NCBI GenBank assembly: GCA_015680905.1
Contig: CM027378.1
Span: 83,729,501 to 83,793,500 of the forward strand
Length of the DNA: 64,000 nucleotides
Origin: Coptis chinensis
Lineage: Eukaryota; Streptophyta; Magnoliopsida; Ranunculales; Ranunculaceae
Direction of reading: 5' to 3'
Below are positions 10,663-21,942 of this stretch, piece by piece. The translations under genes and the position numbers were made by a program. Within the stretch, counting starts at the first letter, position 1. Each line of letters starts with the position of its first letter. The notes beneath the pieces are model-generated. The model was not told the DNA's origin. It worked only from the letters and a program-made list of their open reading frames with translations, and did no database searches.

Positions 10663-13600
10663 GAGCCCTACTAAAAAAAACACCTAAGTATCAAATAAGG
10701 AATTATATAGCTAGAAGCTAAAATACTTAAATCACATCGTACCATAACATCTGATAGTTCATACATGTACCATGTGCCAAACTCATGTTGGGGATTAGCG
10801 TATTCATATATGGTGTGGGTAATATTTGTATGGTCATGTCTAATGGGTCGAATGTAATAGCACCAACGCCTCTGCCCCCTGACAGTCTGATGTCTAAAGC
10901 CATTTTTCAGATCTTCTTCTTCATAGAGATTGTATAGAGAGAGAGATTAGAGATATGTTGATTTTTTGAGAGAGTTTGGAGTAGGGCGAGGTTTTGTTTC
11001 TGTTTTCGGTGGTTAATTACTCAATTACCCCAGCGTATAACTCAAATATGAGCGTGAATTTGGTTTTTGTTTTCCTACACATGAGAAAAGACCAAAACGT
11101 TTTTTTATAATTTGCTAAACACACCAATAATAAGGCTAGCTTGGTAATAACATAGTAATTATTTTTTAAGTGGGGATTTTATTAAAAATAATGCTGACAT
11201 GGCTCAATGTGAGCATATTGGGAGAACGTATATTAATATAGGTAGGATGGTAACAATAATAACACTTCACCACTAATGATATGGTAAGTATAGTACTCTT
11301 GGACAGTCTAGATCATTACATATTAATTAGTAGGCTAAGCTTGAAGTGGGTTGCTGATAGCCACTTAATAACTTCGAATTCTCATTCTCAACTAAAGATC
11401 CACATTCATACATAGCTTAATTTGCTCACCAGTTCTCAGCCCCTTTGCAATAGTTGCGTCGAAGAACTTGCAAACCTGAAAAATCCATTAATTGGAAGTT
11501 TGAAACTGTCATAGATTTAGATTGTAGAAACTAAGATGCCAGCTAGTGGAGAAACGACCACTGGGTAACAATGGAAAATGACCTACATTTATGTCATTCG
11601 CAAGAAAAAGAACATCTTGCATACTAAGTCCCATACTCTCTTATCTACTCCTCTTCAAATCTGGGAGCTCCGGTAGAGAAGCATTAATACCATCAATATA
11701 TTATCTTGTGAGATCTACTTTTGGAAGGTCTGGTTCCGGAAAACATCAATAATCAGCCAAGCCTTCTTTCTTCCTCATCGTAACATTTTTCTGAACAATA
11801 CGAACACCATAATTGATTGAGAAATAAGTAGTCATTAGTATTAAAGATGCGAGAGTAGGTTCATGCAATGTTACTTTACCAAGGAAAAAAAAGAAAATAA
11901 TATTATTCTTCTGTTCATATAAAAACTGAGACATATTTAAGTTAAGAGTTCATGCAATCCAATTAAGCTTCTAAACACTCGCCCTTAGTTTAGGCCACTT
12001 CTATCAAGGTCCTTCCTAAAGCCTCCGCTACCATTGCTCAATCATGTTTGCCAATCTTCTGTTTCTCACTTTCATAAAGTTCCATAAATAGGCGCTATTG
12101 TTTCTAAAGAATGTATACACCGACAAGGCAACTCTATTGAAACTGTAGCTACTCTGCACTTCAACATGGGTGGGCAAGATTAGATTCGTTTGTGCTTTTA
12201 ACAACTCGACAATATGCAACTCCCCAAAACTTCTCTGATCAAATATCTTGGTTTTGGTATACACTAACAAAATTATCCATTGTACCGGCCTTTAGTGGAG
12301 TTTGATGACTGTGACACGTACCTGAGCTCTTATATAACTCCTACTAAACAATAAGACATGCTAGGACCTACCTCATTGAAGAATTGATACTTGAACAGAT
12401 ATGCAAATAAAAGTTGACAAGTCTCTTCCAACTCCTCAATTTAATTTAGTATGTAAAGATCCAACAGTTTTTTGCCACTATTTTGGCCATTATATATATT
12501 TCCTTATCCCAGCCTTATTGACATAGTACACTCAAAATATTTACATGGGAAGCATAGATTAAATCCCGAATAGAGATAATTAAACTTTACTTAATAAGGT
12601 AGTGACATAGGGAAATATATTTCACTGATGCAATTTTTTCTATGCCCTTTAACCTTAGTCACTAACTTCAAACTTCAAGGGCTATCGATCAGACAATAAC
12701 TAACCACCAAGTTATTTTACAGTGCAAAAGCCACCAAGTCCCATTTGTCTACGATGCTTTGTTTCAAAGTTTTATGGACATTACATCAATGTTCAGATTG
12801 GCATATTTCAATGTGAACTTAGCGGTTGGTATGAGATTGGCATATATCGAAGGCTCATTGAGCAACTGATAGGTAGCAGGACAAAAAACTCTATTGATCA
12901 ATAAAAAAAAAAAAAAAAACATCAACTGGAATAATTTCCCTTCACAATAAACTTCTTCTGGGCGTAAACTACATCAAGCTTGATCCTAACCAAAGTTTTT
13001 TTTTTCGTAAAATAGACATGATCATGTATAACAGAAAGTCATAAAATACAACAACTTGATTGCGAAGATTGCAATAGAACTTAAATGAGAAAATACATGC
13101 TAATTTAAAATAACAACATGGAGAAGGTGTATAGAGGCTCAACAAATTTGATGTAGTACCTTGTATTTCCTACATGCATCTCTTGCTTCAGAAATACATC
13201 AAGTTGCAATTCCTGAAAACTCAGTATCATAAAGAAAATTGAAAATGTCTAACAAACAACTTGGCACTGAAAATTGCAAAGAAATCCCCAAATCACACTC
13301 TTAGAGAACTTATCAGAGAACCATAAAAAATCCCAAAACAAATATATTAAAAGAGGGGAAGATAAGAAATGGCTCAAGGTTACTGAATGAACCTTTGAAC
13401 TGGATGTGAGACTTCTAAAAATAAGAATTGCTAGCAATGTAGACATTCTTTGTTGATTTATTTCAAGTAGGTACAATATATGACTAAGCAAAAATGAGAA
13501 GTACGTAGTTATTTGAACTGATGACTTATTGCTAAAAGCAATGAAGCACCGAAAATGTCTTCTTAAAGAAAAGAACAAAAGAAGAAACAACAATAATTAG

Positions 13601-14550
13601 ACAAAACAATATTGGATAACCTCAAATGGGGATCCCATAAGAAATTTTCAGCTATAAGGAATCACTGAAATTAAGGTTTGTTTTATCCATGTGTAGAGGG
13701 GAAATCATTTATAATTGGCCATGAAATTGTGAATAGAACAAACTCATTGACAGGTCGCAGATTCCTTATTAATCGTATAAGATTTTCAATGTAATGTAAA
13801 TGAAATGAGCTTATATAATAATGTAAGTAACCTGAATCTTTCTAACCAATCAGAAATGATGTAAATTTCATCAAATGTTGATCAGGGAAACCTAATACCG
13901 AAATACAAACAAATTATAGGAAACCCCACTTTAGATTATTTGGTGAAAATCAACCCATTATCTGGCGTAGGGCATTTATGATGAATAGAGCAATAATGCA
14001 TATTATTTTGGTTTACAAAAAATGGATACTGATCGAAAATCTGCTAAGTCTAAGTGTTGCTGAAGAATGATGCTTTCATAAATTAAATTTTATTTCATTC
14101 AGGAAATTTATTATGTTTATGAATATCTTTGAAAAGAATTAAAAACTTTCCTTGCATTGTTGGTAAAAATATGAAATCAAACCCAAAATTTGGGTTATGA
14201 GCATTATACAATCGAACAAATATACCCAATCCAACAAATTTAGTTATAAAAAAGATAGTAAACATACCTGCAGAATCCAATAGTTCAGTTAAAAAGTCAG
14301 GAGTTTGTTTGTTTGTTTTTTTTTTCCCATCAGTCCAACTTCCAAACACCTTGGACGTAGGTATTTCCGCCACCCCCACTTGCGGCAGTGTTCTTAAATT
14401 CCAAATCCTCTTTCAAATTGAAGATTTAAAATCATTAAATTTTATTTATTAGATAATCATCAATAGAAAACCGGTGAAGAGACAGATAGAATAGAAAGGA
14501 ATATCAAATATAAAAAAACAAAAGAATGGGCATTCAAAGAAATAGTATTT
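10663..14550. other. Long intergenic stretch without a supported gene
   Basis: The stretch is AT-rich with many short frames, none of which I can place in a family. A 58-codon minus-strand frame at 10727-10903 starts just after a (GA)n-like leader and may be a chance ORF. Minus-strand frames at 12028-12270, 13249-13593 and 14095-14379 lack recognisable motifs. The minus strand at 11415-11475 reads KFFDATIAKGLRTGEQ, possibly a relic exon of unknown origin. Confidence 0.4.
11040..11252. repeat. Dispersed repeat, copy 1
   Basis: This segment resembles 16560-16752 in the same orientation. The best part is 11160-11252, ending in a GAACGTATATTAATATAGG-like tail. By eye about three quarters of bases agree in that part. 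It may be an old duplication of an upstream gene region or a small transposon. Confidence 0.5.
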
Positions 14551-14553
14551 TAC

Positions 14554-14593
14554 CTCTTGTTGTTTGCGGTGGAACAATGGGTCTTGAAGCCAT
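14554..14593 (-). pseudogene. Orphan first exon resembling a B-type cyclin
   Basis: On the minus strand an ATG at 14593, just after a run of GAA repeats, opens MASRPIVPPQTTR and then meets a GT donor at 14553 (AAGAG/GTAAAA). Plant B1-type cyclins commonly begin with MASRPxVPQQ-R and have a short first exon ending there. No further cyclin exon, such as the cyclin box, could be recognised downstream to 10700. This is therefore at most a stranded first exon. Thirteen codons are little evidence; the call rests on the start motif and splice site together. Confidence 0.4.
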
Positions 14594-15460
14594 CTCTTCT
14601 TCTTCTTCTTCTTCTTTTTTGATTAACAAAAACACCTTCAAGAATCGAGAAACAATAACCTCTGAATAAAATTTTAGACATGAAGAAATTACTATCTGAA
14701 TAGCTACCACGAACAATGAAGAAGAAAAACTTATGTAAACTGCCAAACTAAATAGAAAAAATACAAAGCAGCAGTAAAATAGATATCGAATAAGGCGTCA
14801 AACATCATTTGTTTCTTAGTTTTGACTTATTCAGTCATTTGTATTGATTTCCTATCAAATTCTAAAACATATCCAGTGATGATTACGAGAACCTGAAACT
14901 GAACCTGTTAGATTGTGGCCACATTTCAAATATCAATGGGCCCAGTCATTACTCAATAGAGCCTGAAGTATCCCTTCTCCTGTTACCATTGCTAATGCCA
15001 CAATGTCTAATTGGAGATATGGGAAGAAAAGATGTAAATGAACTGTTGAACAACCCTATGTGGTAAAGGTGCACCTAGGCCAACGCCAATTCTCTAAGCC
15101 TACCTTGCGCTTGAGGTTGTACACACTCACGTCTAAGGGTGCCTACTATTTGCAAGGCCCGTCACAGACCAAAGCTTTAACTGCATACAAAAATCTCAGA
15201 GGGGAAAATTATCCTTCTTGTGTGTCCCCCATGTATTTACTTAAGAAAAGACAAATAACCTCCTATCTCTTGTTAGATCTTGACTATCCTCAACGATGCC
15301 AATAAGAAGTTCTATCCAAAATCTTTATAAGAATCTTTCATATAAAAGTATAACATAATTGCCTAGCCTTAAAACACATACATTGTTTTTACCAAATTAT
15401 TTAGGAAACATTGCCTAAACATTAAGCTTATAGACAACTCGTGGCAGAAGTTTGCATTAC

Positions 15461-16250
15461 CTCATAAGTAGCATACATCTCAGTATTGAAACCAATATAA
15501 TCTCCTCTCCTTTTTCATTTGTACTAAAACCTCTTGGATGCCCAAAATAAATTAATGTCATCATTAAAAAAGAAGTGCACCGATCAACAAACTACTTTTT
15601 CAAAATATAAACTAACTGATTTTAGGTAATCATTTAAGATAAGTTGAGATGCGCTATGATAACCTCCAATAAGCTCTCTAACAACCATGAGATCAACCCC
15701 CTCGACAACTTCTTTCTTCAATTAATGTTGAGGAGTCCACTAACTATTGAGAAAGGTCAATAGTTACACTTCTATTAATTAAAATAATAAATACAATTAA
15801 AATGCAATAATAACAATAGGTAAGCATATTACTTGTGGCAAAACAGTTGCGGGTCGTAGATTCGCGAATACACCAAGACCCGCTCGAAGCTGAAGTAACC
15901 CAGTTTCTGGCTTCAATTAATGTTTCTCATTACTATCCCACTTATATCCTCCAATGGCACCAAGAAGAACAACATGAGATTGCTTAGCAACAAAAAGAGT
16001 TTAATCTGGCAAATGAGCACCAACTAAATCCAATGCAGCTCCGACCACCAACTGGCATTTCCTTAAACTGAAACTCAATACCTACAAACACAACAACGAA
16101 GTTAATAAAGAAGCCCAAATGGCATGAACTTAATTATTATTTTTATTATTATTAATTACCTTGTTGAGAAGCAGCAAGAGTGAGAACTTTTCTAACAACA
16201 GAAATAACTTTAGGACCAATGCCATCACCCGAAAGCAAAGTAATATTATA
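15461..16250 (-). pseudogene. 3-isopropylmalate dehydrogenase pseudogene (5' half)
   Basis: The intact enzyme oxidises 3-isopropylmalate in leucine biosynthesis in the plastid. Four relic exons are readable on the minus strand. Exon 16160-16250 gives YNITLLSGDGIGPKVISVV, the family's N-terminal nucleotide-binding start. Exon 15833-16081 gives EFQFKEMPVGG, VVLLGAIGGYKWDSNEKH and [20 protein letters not shown]. Exon about 15660-15743 holds the VDSSTL and VEGVDLMVVREL parts. Exon 15461-15563 gives IYFGHPRGFSTNEKGEE. GT/AG borders are kept at most junctions, so it is a decayed genomic copy and not a retrocopy. Exon 2 has a frameshift near 16040 and two stops; exons 3 and 4 are shifted. The transit peptide and the C-terminal half are missing. 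Confidence 0.85.
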
Positions 16251-16559
16251 CTCCCTATTACGTTTCAGTGATGAACACCGGATTTTAGACCACTTGACTT
16301 ATTTTGAATTAATATTTGTGTTGACTTTCAGACTCAGTGGGTTATTATTAATCCCTGACAAATACGTTGTGAGAGAGAGTTTTTTTTTTTTTTTTTTTAA
16401 TTTATTGAAGTGGGGTGTTTTGATTCTGTCAAGAAGAAGAAAAAGAAGGCGGTTAGGTTACACTTAACAAAGAGTTGGGTTCTTTTTTTATTTGATAATT
16501 ACTAAAATAGCCGATGCGAATAATTGAAATAACAGGCGTAGAATTGAAATAACGGACCG

Positions 16560-16752
16560 TAGTTTTATTTTATTTTTTTCCAACACACATGAAGACAATT
16601 TTGACTTATATTAAATTAGAGAGGACACCAAATTTAGGGTTATTTTGGAAAGAAGAAAAGTAATTACTTTTCAAGTAGGGACTATTTTAAAAACTTTGCT
16701 GATGTGGCTCACTATGAGCATCCTGGAAGAACGGATATTAATGTAGGTAGGA
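16560..16752. repeat. Dispersed repeat, copy 2
   Basis: Partner of 11040-11252, lying about 300 bp outside the 3-isopropylmalate dehydrogenase pseudogene. It shares the TAATTA-TTTT-AAGT and CTGAYRTGGCTCA blocks with copy 1. Confidence 0.5.
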
Positions 16753-17316
16753 TTTCACACCATTAAAATTCGTGCTGCACCCGCACCCACGTACCAAGCC
16801 AAACCCAAGTCCCATGCTGTAATATATGAAATTTGATCTTCACATTTATTGTGTTTTGGAATAACTATAATTTTGGTTTTGTGAAAATTGAAATACTTAG
16901 CAAAAAAAATTAACAAAAATGGTATAGGAAATTGATGTGAGAATTCTTAGCAGCCAAATAGCGTGTGGGAAATTGACAGTGAGAATTACCAAGAATTTTC
17001 TCACAATTTGCCAAACAGCCAAAATTCTCGTATAATCATGAGAATCGGTTCCATTAGAATTCTAACTCTCATGAGAATTCCATTTTTCGTTTCCAAACGC
17101 ACCTAATTGTCTACCCTTACAGACTTACAGCTCAAAAGTAGTACTTGTTTTTTATTAACCGTGTTTAAAAATGTATATTGAAAAAAAAATAATGGGAATA
17201 ATAGTAAGAACTGCCACACTTGAGGCCAACTATCTTGTTGAAATTTTGGCTGATCGGTAAAGATTATTCATATTACACTTCACAAAGTTCTAGAACATAT
17301 TCATCTACTGTTTTCT
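16753..17316. other. AT-rich spacer, nothing recognised
   Basis: The stretch 16920-17100 repeats a GAGAATT / AATTCTCA theme in both directions, giving weak hairpins. No gene is seen. The last part should contain the 3' untranslated region of the aldo-keto reductase, which ends its coding sequence at 17317. Confidence 0.35.
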
Positions 17317-19616
17317 TCAGGCTTCCTGGAGTTTTTGAGCGATGAAATTGCTATCTACAGCAGGAGTAGTAGGAGTATTTGCAAACTTCCACGAGTGCAA
17401 GAGAATATGTTCGTAAGTTCTGCTTCCAGCCACCTCATCCATAGGCACAGCATCAGAAATCTCTTTCAGGTCTTCTTCATTGAGCTTCACCTTCAACGAG
17501 CCAATGTTGTTGTCTAGGTTCTTAATCTTAGTAGTACCTTGAGAATTCAACAGGAGAGCAAATACAATCAATATCAATTGTCTATTTGTATGAACAGACT
17601 ATACTTGTGCTCTTAAACTCAATCAAGTCGCTCATTTTTTCGAGTGACATTAATTTCATATCCTAAAGGAAGGTAGTATGTCTTTTTCTTTTTTAAAACA
17701 AGTTAAAATTGATTAGGACTAGATAAAGTCACTTACCGGGTATTGGAACCACATCATCACCTTGACGAAGAACCCATGACAGAGCCAATTGAGAAGGAAT
17801 GCAGCCATGCTTAGAAGCTAGTTTTGCAACTCGCTCGTATAATATTTTATTCGTATCCAAATTGTCTCCTGTGAACCTTGGATGATTGGCCTAATTCAAG
17901 GCATTAAGAAAGTTGATAATTATATAAATAATTACCTTCTGACAGATTTTAACATTCCCATCATATTTAGAAAAAATAATACAATCAAATCAAATGAGAA
18001 AATGCTTAACCAAATGGCCAAATTTATTCATACCAAGAAACTGTTTGCAGGAACACTCTCTGTAACGGCTTTACCGCCAAAAAACCCGCTGCCTAGAGGG
18101 CTGTATGCCACTATTCCAATACCAAGTTCCCTGCACTTCACTCCGATTAAATTTGAATCTAATATATCTGTTACTATTACAGTGTTAATAGAACCTGCAA
18201 TTTTATACTGGTATCCAGAACATGAATAAAATGTCTTAAATATAAATGTAAATAAATAAAAGTAAAAAATAAAGGAGTGTCCTGTTTTATATGTAAATAC
18301 ACACGATGGATAATTAGAATTATGTTTCACCGTTACTGTACTTTAATTTATGCCATTTATGGGGCTCAAAATGAATCAAGAATCTCCCTATGAAATTACC
18401 TGCATACAGGCACAACCTCTTCTTCAATATCACGAGACCAAAGAGACCATTCAATTTGTACTGCAGTGATGGGGTGAACTGCATGAGCCCTCCGGATGGT
18501 GTCGGGACTAGCTTCAGATAAACCGATATGTTTTATCTTTCCCTCTTGTACTAACTTCTTTAGCTCTCCAATCTACATTAAAGAATTTTGAATTCAATTA
18601 GACATGTAAGTATGATCCCTTGTATAATTGTCCAAACAGTAACACAAAAAGGACTAAGAATGCTAATGAGTACTTGATTACAATGTGCAAAAGTACAGCA
18701 TATTAATTAGCAAATCGAGTTTTAGTGTAAAAGGAACAGTACAATAAAGAGTGAAACACCTACGGTAATCTCTATCGGTACTGTCTTATCTACGCGATGC
18801 TGGTAGTAAAGGTCAATATAGTCTACATCCAAACGCTTAAGGCTTGCTTCACAACAGCTACGCACGTATTCAGGGTTCCCACAAATTTCATATTGCATAT
18901 CCTTCAGTCTAACCATTCCAAATTTAGTTGCAAGCTGAATCTTGTCTCTTGGCAACCGCTTCAAGGCCTGAAAGTTAAAAATGACTTGGAAACTATTAGA
19001 ATACAAGAACTAAAATTACATCATCTACCAGCTTAAGGAGAAGAAGAATAAATCATACTAACGAAAATGGAGGCGGAATCCTGAATGTTGCTATGTAATC
19101 TCAACTAAGGGGTATCACCAATGAGGCTAAGATGCAAAAAATCTAAATAAGCTAGGCATAGTATTAGCAGTATCACGAAAGTTTAGTGCCATGCATAAGA
19201 ACCAATCAAAGTATTTAGAAATACCAATAACACCTCGTTACAATAACATATATAGAAGAAAAACATTAATACCTTGCCAATCATGATCTCATTGTCATGA
19301 TTAGCTCCATAAGCATCTGATGTATCAAAGAATGTTACTCCTTTCTTGAAAGCATCCTCTATTACTAAACATCCATCTTTATGAGAAAGTGCACTATTAT
19401 ATCCTCCAGATAAACCTGCACACCCAAACCCCAACCTCGAAACCTACACAGTACACACAAAAACATTGTAACTATTTTAAGAAATATTGCATTTGCACGC
19501 CAATTTGGTAACTGATTTGCATGCAAGTTTGGGTTTTAATTTTTAGGTGAATCAAATACCTCTAGTCCTTGGCTTCCCAGCTTCAATCTTGGTGTTTGAA
19601 TTTGGGACCTGTCCAT
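17317..19616 (-). CDS. Aldo-keto reductase, perakine reductase / auxin-induced PCNT115 type
   Basis: This is the only complete cellular gene in the window. Seven exons on the minus strand are 19560-19616, 19273-19443, 18764-18967, 18400-18572, 18034-18130, 17737-17890 and 17317-17537. All six introns are GT-AG and the phases join to one frame of 358 residues, close to the 340-350 usual for the family. The start [19 protein letters not shown] is typical. The catalytic tetrad is present: Asp and Tyr in FFDTSDAYG (exon 2), Lys in LATKFG and His in YYQHRVD (exon 3). The NADPH-binding end carries [20 protein letters not shown] sequence. The family reduces aldehydes or ketones with NADPH in the cytosol; the substrate cannot be read from sequence. 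TATTTAAA-like DNA near 19691-19698 could be its TATA box. Confidence 0.93.
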
Positions 19617-20047
19617 TCTCTTGTTTTTTTTTCTTGGAAAAAAGTGTTTTCAAGAGCTTTATTTAGACACCCGCCATAAACTCAGGTTCGCTATTTAAAC
19701 TGAAACTACTTGTGCGTTTACCCGCCACCAAATCTTTTAGCCCGCCTGGTTTGACCAAACATTCCGTAGGCACTGGGATAGTGACAAGTGTCCCTATTCA
19801 AGTCAATTTGTCAATAAATTCGAGTTTTGTTCCGTTGACTGCACTGGCATTAATTTGTTGGCCGTAAAAAATTTCAGGTAAACTTATCAACTTGAGCGAA
19901 TTTAGCAGAGTTGTTTTGAACTAAAACACAGGACTTGCTTTATAATACCAAGAAATTGGGGGGCTATTTTCGAGTGAAAATCACTCTTAGAACCAGCATT
20001 TTTATTTTAATCACTCTCGAACACAATTTTCGGATGAAACTGAAAAC
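19617..20047. promoter_or_regulatory. Upstream region of the aldo-keto reductase gene
   Basis: This 430 bp gap lies between the start codon at 19616 and Tat element A. A TTTAAATAG sequence on the minus strand near 19691-19699 lies about 75 bp before the start codon and is the best core-promoter candidate. The insertion of element A leaves little promoter sequence on the gene side, which may affect its expression (inference). Confidence 0.3.
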
Positions 20048-20052
20048 CAATT

Positions 20053-20350
20053 TGTAGTGGTAGGATCTAGGAGGGGACAGATCAGTGGTAAGGTGAACCG
20101 GGGGCAACATATACCGCGAAGGAGGGGTGCACAGAATCGGTCCGCAAACCCTAAGCTAGGGTACGGATACCCTACACGTGAAAGATAGAGAGCCGCGAGA
20201 TGGGGAGACAAGTGGATGGTTAAGATGATAGAGGATAATAGTATAAAGTGAAAGAGGAGGAGATAGAGAGGGAGGACCTTTTCACTATTCTAAGAGGCTA
20301 TACCTAGAGTTGTAGGAGAGGGTGAGTAGAGGAGCAAGTGAGATCTAACA
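20053..20350 (+). mobile_element. 5' LTR of Tat element A (298 bp)
   Basis: It starts TGTAGTGGTAGGATCT and ends GATCTAACA. A TATA candidate, GTATAAAG, lies at 20241-20248, about 100 bp before the LTR end. It matches the 3' LTR at 29509-29805 almost base for base. Confidence 0.93.
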
Positions 20351-20352
20351 TA

Positions 20353-20370
20353 TGGCGCCGTCTATGGGGA
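20353..20370 (+). promoter_or_regulatory. Primer binding site of Tat element A
   Basis: TGGCGCCGTCTATGGGGA lies two bases after the LTR end. Related sites TGGCGCCGTCTGTGGG or TGGCGCCATCTGTGGG occur at the other Tat-type LTRs in this window (41534-41551, 62697-62713, 63400-63417). The exact tRNA was not determined. Confidence 0.8.
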
Positions 20371-20390
20371 AAGATACAAGCAACATAGAA

Positions 20391-21942
20391 ATGGCACCAA
20401 AGAAAGCAACGGGTAAACCGAAGAAGGTGAGGATTCAAGAGCCGATGCTGGAAGCAATGATAGAGGAAGGGGAAGAACAGGAAGAGGGGCGAGCAGCGGA
20501 GGAAGTGCGACTGATGAGAGAAGAGATTGAGAAGCTGAGAGAGGAGAACGAGGGGCTGAGAAGAGAAAAAGAGAGGGCGGAAGAAGAGGTTGGGGGAGAA
20601 CTAAATGAGGGGTCGGAGGATGAGAGATCTGAGGACGAGGAGGGGCCCAGACCGAATCTTGTGGAAAACCCAGTAGCTGGATTAACAATGGAGCAAGTTC
20701 AGGAGATGATAAACAACGACCGGGCGGCGAATCTTCAACAGACAAAGAACTGCACTGCGGCGGTCCGGTGGTGGTCGGGTTGAACCCATAATCCTGGCTG
20801 ATGCGATATGGACTTCGGAGGTGCCTAAACGGTTCAATCAACCAAGGATTGAAAGATATGATGGAACAGGAGACCCAGCATATAACATCCATCATTTTAG
20901 GCAACAGATGCCACTCTGGCAAGAGCCGCGGTATAACGGGTTGCGGTGTATGATGTTCCCGGCCAACTTGAAAGGGGGAGCGTCGGACTGGTATTATCGA
21001 TTGCCTTTGAAGAGTATCACCAATTTCCAGGAGTTGGAGCAGGCATTTATAGATCATTTTATACATCAGAAGAGGAGGGTTGTGGACATCGCGGCCTTAT
21101 TTAATGTGAGGCAAATGTTTGCGAAATCAGTCAGGGAGTACTTGTGCCGCTTCAAGGCCAAAACCTTGAAGGTGGAGAATTTGGACGAAAGGACGGCAAT
21201 GATAGCGTTTGAAAAAGGTCTGCGGCCTGGGACAGGGGTCCATCAATCCGTCGCGAAGAATAAGATTGCGACCTTGCATGAGTTATATCCGCGGGTAGAA
21301 AAGTATATTAGATATGAAGACACGATGCAGAAGGATTCTAAGAGGGTAGCAAAAATAGTGTCATCGGTAGAAAAAGAGGGGGATTGCAGAAAGACAGAGT
21401 CAGCGGACAGAGGTAATGAACGATATCACGGACGGCCGTCGCGTCCGGAAAGGGGTAGAGAGATAGCGCGAAGAGAACAGAGGGAAAGGAAGCCATACCG
21501 CGAGCTAGAGTATACACCTTTAAACAGGCCTTTAAGCGAGATATTGTCGTTGATCAAGAACATGCAGGGGTACGAGGGACCGCGAACAGTACCTGCAGAG
21601 ATGCCAACCAAGCCATATTGCGCGTACCACCAGGTACGCAATCATGAGACCAATAATTGTTATGCATTAAAGTGGTTGGTCCAGAAGTTGATCGAAAAGA
21701 GAATGATGAGAGAATTTATAGCGGAGGCCCCGAATGTGGAGCAGGTGGCAGCTCCAAGGAGGATATTGGGGACAATTAATGTTATTTTTAGTGGAGAAGT
21801 TCTAAGCCATAACGCCCACAGAGATAAGGTCAGAAGGACAACGAGTATACAGCAGGTTAATGAGGCGGCCAGAGGACCATGGTATAGTGCAGGGACAATA
21901 AACGGTGAAGATAGGATTATATTTTCTAGTGCAGACCTCTGA
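20391..21942 (+). pseudogene. Gag of Tat element A, one frameshift
   Basis: Gag packages the element RNA. The start at 20391 (MAPKKATGKPKKVR) is chosen because it matches the start in element B; the earlier ATG overlaps the primer site. The N-terminal part is a highly charged coiled coil (about residues 30-75, rich in EEIEKLREEN). A frameshift near 20750 moves the frame to that of 20821-21942. The core gag domain follows: KRFNQPRIERYDGTGDP, GGASDWYYRLP, FIDHFIHQKR and VREYLCRFKA. A CAYHQ-NH-NNCYALK zinc-knuckle-like motif lies near 21615-21670. The frame stops at 21942 just before the protease, where element B stays open. Confidence 0.85.

Noticed and set aside
10727..10903. 58-codon minus-strand ORF after a GA-rich leader
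   Set aside because: No homology recognised, no splice or promoter support beyond the GA tract; probably chance.
14095..14379. Minus-strand frame considered as the second exon of the cyclin-like gene
   Set aside because: Its residues do not resemble the NRRALGDIGN region expected after the first exon.
20362..21066. 234-codon minus-strand ORF opposite gag of element A
   Set aside because: It is a Leu/Pro/Ser-rich shadow of the Glu-rich coiled coil on the coding strand.
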